In this document: positions 7,801 to 9,190 of the stretch, piece by piece
How positions within the stretch are numbered: the first letter of the stretch is position 1
Layout of the letters: the number at the start of each line of letters is the position of its first letter
Assembly: GCA_020431745.1 (NCBI GenBank)
Contig: JAGQHR010000022.1
Span: 5,051-14,240 of the forward strand
Origin: Candidatus Eiseniibacteriota bacterium
GTDB taxonomy: Bacteria > Eisenbacteria > RBG-16-71-46 > CAIMUX01
Length of the DNA stretch: 9,190 bases
Direction of reading: 5' to 3'
Translations under genes and position numbers: made by a program
Notes under the pieces: model-generated
The model's database searches: none
Told to the model about the DNA's origin: nothing
Seen by the model: the letters and a program-made list of their open reading frames with translations, nothing else

Positions 7801-8985
7801 GTCCCGATCGATCTCGCCGACTGCCCGCCCCCTCCAAGTACGCTGACGCGGCTAGACATCGGCATGCGTCCGGTCGAGAATCAGTCCGACTTGCGCATCA
7901 GCGCCTGGGCGATCCGTGCCAAAGCTGGTTCCGGGACACAATTCGAGGGCGGCTGGATGAATTGGGGGTCGACCACCCAGAACGTGACGGTGTCCGCCAG
8001 CATTCCACCGCAAATCATCGTCAACTATGTCGATCCCACGCCGACCGGCGGCACGCTCAACAATCCTGTTTGGTCGTACCCATCCGTTCCACCCGGAGCA
8101 GTCCATTACTTCACCATTCTTGGAGACGTGCCCTCGAGTACGCCTCTCGGAGCGGTGCTCACTTCCACGTTTCAAGTGGAGCCGATCGCAGGAGACGTGA
8201 GTCCGGCCAACAATGTCGTTCAGGTCGAGCAGACGGTCGTCGGGCCGCTCGATCCGAATGATAAGGAGGTCTTCCCGGCAGGACCGATCCCTCCGGATCA
8301 ACTTATCACCTACGTCGTCCACTTCCAGAACGTGGGCACCGCGGAGGCCACGAACATCGTCATCACCGATGACTTGGATCCGAACCTCAACATCGCGACG
8401 CTGATCCAGGGGGCTGCGAGTCACCTGCATTCCTTCGACGTCAACGGCCGCACGTTGCGCTGGACGTTCGAGAACATCGATCTGCCGCCGCAAAGCGAGG
8501 ACGATGTCGGTAGTCAGGGCTTCGTGACGTTCCAGGTTCGGCCGGCCGACGGCATTCCGGCCGGCACTCAGATCGACAACTCGGCCGTCATCACTTTCGA
8601 CTTCGCGGATCCGATCGAGACCAACGTGGTATCGAGCTGGGTGGTGGATCCGGCGGACGTGGATCCAGAGCCGGCCGATGACGGGGCGACTGTGCACTTC
8701 GCACTGACATCACTGGGACCGAATCCGATCACGAGGACAATGAAGATGGAGTTCGCCGTACCGGGCCCTGGTGAGGTCACGGTGGACTTGATCGACGCAT
8801 CTGGGCGCAAGGTCTGGTCGTCTCAGGAACGAGCCACCCCGGGGACTTACAGCGTGCGGTGGGACGGCTCGGCCGGCGATGCGGGCCCTCTCCCGGAGGG
8901 AGTCTACTTCGCACGTGGCCGTTTCCAAGGAGACGATGGAACGTCCGCGGCCGCGGGACGCCGGGTGGTTCTGTTGCGGCAATGA
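4810..8985 (+). CDS. Secreted FG-GAP beta-propeller protein B with FlgD-Ig / T9SS-like C-terminal domain
   Basis: Complete 1391-residue exported protein. An Arg-rich n-region and hydrophobic core (about 31-47, TLLALLVALFAIGTAIG) form a long signal peptide. Next is a WEGW beta module (about 85-330), then a seven-bladed FG-GAP propeller with blades starting near residues 335, 393, 456, 518, 578, 632 and 698. Calcium loops DVNGDGVDD, DVDGDGYDD, DVNHDGYGD, DLDQDSYDD and DFNGDGYGD occur in blades 1-4 and 6; blades 5 and 7 lack them. A second WEGW module (about 739-915, Cys-rich), an SdrD/Cna-B-like calcium module (about 925-1000, DVNGNGVRD), and a CARDB/DUF11-like region (about 1020-1275, with DPNDKEV and YVVHFQNVGTAEATNI) follow. 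The end (about 1297-1391: GPNPITR, DASGRKVW, VRWDGS, EGVYFARG, RRVVLL) is the FlgD-Ig/T9SS type A-like sorting tail. Probably surface-attached or secreted; the propeller suggests binding. Ligand unknown. Paralogue of the gene at 1-2931. Confidence 0.95.
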   Translation: MATRQGNSTPRNRESGTRRSTERQTIGFHPTLLALLVALFAIGTAIGPTYSRPLAQPMAEEPESEPAARSGDDGEAQTIPVVVYDDWPTSWFGFYETIGGEAHAVPDGVWTFDHGAADPWEGWTSVNMSLLTGEFWSLPEQGSFLQRNPNMAEQTFDALFYAGNHVLWCGLDGTSADSLCWEDGLGYDDSWRQRVTSPTLFNDPDSNEDLVLKLPLIYDTEPDFDSLLVLLIADGVETQIAGFDGQELDGERKEYLSIGSTLGSAEEFQVAFEFHSDAGWSDADGFFDSIVGAGRLDNIEVEGRGQHVLFSFDGGPRDAPAFGQTFPVFGAKIGFSMSSCDVNGDGVDDLIAGAPFYSNGEVNEGAVYVFLVASNGTFVLDKILEFNRTNAYFGTSVAGLGDVDGDGYDDVLIGAPFHTPNGISAAGGAFLYRGGPSGISTAPSWSALGTQANSLLGLAVASAGDVNHDGYGDVVIGTPAWDNGQIDEGRADVYLGGPGGLATSPVWSMESDLDNAHAGWALAGGGDLDQDSYDDILIGIPFSSSSGFPGAVQGFSGTPTGIGGLAFNEQGHAPGSSFGASVAFSPNAGSRSTVVVGAIDEQGSDGIGALYIYAPLQGEVRIGPEDDDATIFGYLGNVVAGGDFNGDGYGDVLAGSPGNQGGSGGRALVYAGGPRGFQYAKHPIWVGGVWPNIDPIDFGRSVCALRIDGSGRDAVGVSAPEYASGQGLLRTYVSEAPSWEGWTRDPVGVPNDVGLAAATDYSLPSGCGVGGQVIEAHDANFEHPEGQWIHLISPIIDIPSTIEMPWVHVRYDAFLDLPYYDGVGFRFLVLGRKICPQTGLPAWEPTYEPGSPVVAGWPLQCAAQEYVIEVECGRDWDALRVILEIRQDCEWYSGEPSLCTGNSNLSPLLDNLQVGFHEGNVRTLEVFTFFDVNGNGVRDLPESAAIPDALVAVDPEGLAAITGSEGRVQFEGLSAHAHTVTAVPPPNWEVTTSGGAPVPIDLADCPPPPSTLTRLDIGMRPVENQSDLRISAWAIRAKAGSGTQFEGGWMNWGSTTQNVTVSASIPPQIIVNYVDPTPTGGTLNNPVWSYPSVPPGAVHYFTILGDVPSSTPLGAVLTSTFQVEPIAGDVSPANNVVQVEQTVVGPLDPNDKEVFPAGPIPPDQLITYVVHFQNVGTAEATNIVITDDLDPNLNIATLIQGAASHLHSFDVNGRTLRWTFENIDLPPQSEDDVGSQGFVTFQVRPADGIPAGTQIDNSAVITFDFADPIETNVVSSWVVDPADVDPEPADDGATVHFALTSLGPNPITRTMKMEFAVPGPGEVTVDLIDASGRKVWSSQERATPGTYSVRWDGSAGDAGPLPEGVYFARGRFQGDDGTSAAAGRRVVLLRQ

Positions 8986-9017
8986 CCAGCCAGGCGATGA
9001 GGGTGTGAGGCCTGTCC

Positions 9018-9049
9018 CGAACGGATCGCTTTGCCCGGCGATCCGTTCG
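9018..9049 (+). terminator. Perfect 12-bp inverted repeat after protein B
   Basis: CGAACGGATCGC (9018-9029) pairs perfectly with GCGATCCGTTCG (9038-9049) over an eight-base loop, starting 33 bases after the TGA. It is by far the strongest hairpin seen in the window. No T-run follows, so it is either a U-less terminator, an mRNA 3'-end stabiliser, or a binding site for a dimeric regulator. Confidence 0.6.
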
Positions 9050-9075
9050 AAGCATACTCCCCGGCGAGTGCTTCG
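9048..9075 (+). terminator. Second hairpin overlapping the first by two bases
   Basis: CGAAGC (9048-9053) pairs with GCTTCG (9070-9075), and after a two-base bulge ACTC (9056-9059) pairs with GAGT (9066-9069), leaving a six-base loop. It shares CG at 9048-9049 with the foot of the preceding stem, so the two compete slightly or stack end to end. Confidence 0.4.
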
Positions 9076-9112
9076 AGTCACCACGGCCGGTCAGCTGGTC
9101 GCTCGAGAACGG

Positions 9113-9136
9113 CATGAAGGTATCCCAGCCTTCATG
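9113..9136 (+). terminator. Third hairpin near the right edge
   Basis: CATGAAGG (9113-9120) pairs perfectly with CCTTCATG (9129-9136) over an eight-base loop TATCCCAG. No T-run follows. It may terminate transcription from either side or be an operator for a gene beyond the edge. Confidence 0.4.
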
Positions 9137-9190
9137 TGGGGGCCGGATGGTTCGAGTGAGGAGCTCGGGGTTGCAGATCAGGGCTGAGAG

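Larger units (their letters stand above)
8986..9190 (+). other. Downstream region with three hairpins and no gene
   Basis: These 205 bases after the stop of protein B hold no recognisable coding sequence. The open frame crossing 8879-9187 is mostly a shadow of the C-terminus of B. The stretch has three inverted repeats in a row (9018-9049, 9048-9075, 9113-9136). The next gene must lie beyond the right edge. Confidence 0.6.

Noticed and set aside
7852..8697. 281-codon minus-strand open frame opposite the DUF11-like region
   Set aside because: It is a shadow of protein B, with no motif of its own.

Overview
The window is GC-rich bacterial DNA with two very large secreted-protein genes pointing away from each other and two small genes between them. 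The left gene is cut by the window edge. The large proteins combine a signal peptide, WEGW-type beta modules, a seven-bladed FG-GAP propeller, an SdrD-like calcium module, a DUF11-like region and (in the complete copy) a FlgD-Ig / type IX-secretion-like C-terminal tail. Together with an ECF sigma factor of the PF07638/TIGR02999 type, this suggests a member of the FCB group or a neighbour (Candidatus Eisenbacteria, Krumholzibacteriota, Gemmatimonadota or Latescibacteria). That placement is inferred from architecture and was not tested by a search.

Layout. Bases 1-2931 (minus strand): N-terminal 977 residues of FG-GAP protein A, open at the left edge. Bases 2932-3190: divergent intergenic region with an extended -10 promoter for the sigma gene. 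Bases 3191-3787 (plus): ECF sigma factor, 198 aa. Bases 3788-3939: gap with potential nested helices. Bases 3940-4434 (plus): papain-like cysteine peptidase, 164 aa, with no signal peptide. Bases 4435-4809: gap with two small hairpins and the ribosome binding site of the next gene. Bases 4810-8985 (plus): complete FG-GAP protein B, 1391 aa, a paralogue of A. Bases 8986-9190: no gene, but three hairpins in a row.

How the genes may work together. A and B are colinear paralogues in inverted orientation, about four fifths identical by eye over propeller blades 1-4. One stretch of 24 identical residues has 11 synonymous codon differences, so the pair is old and held by protein-level selection. The enclosed sigma factor and cysteine peptidase share a strand and may form a short transcription unit. 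That the sigma factor controls the flanking surface proteins, or that the peptidase acts on them, is only a hypothesis from position. No CRISPR array, tRNA, rRNA, insertion sequence or phage gene was seen.
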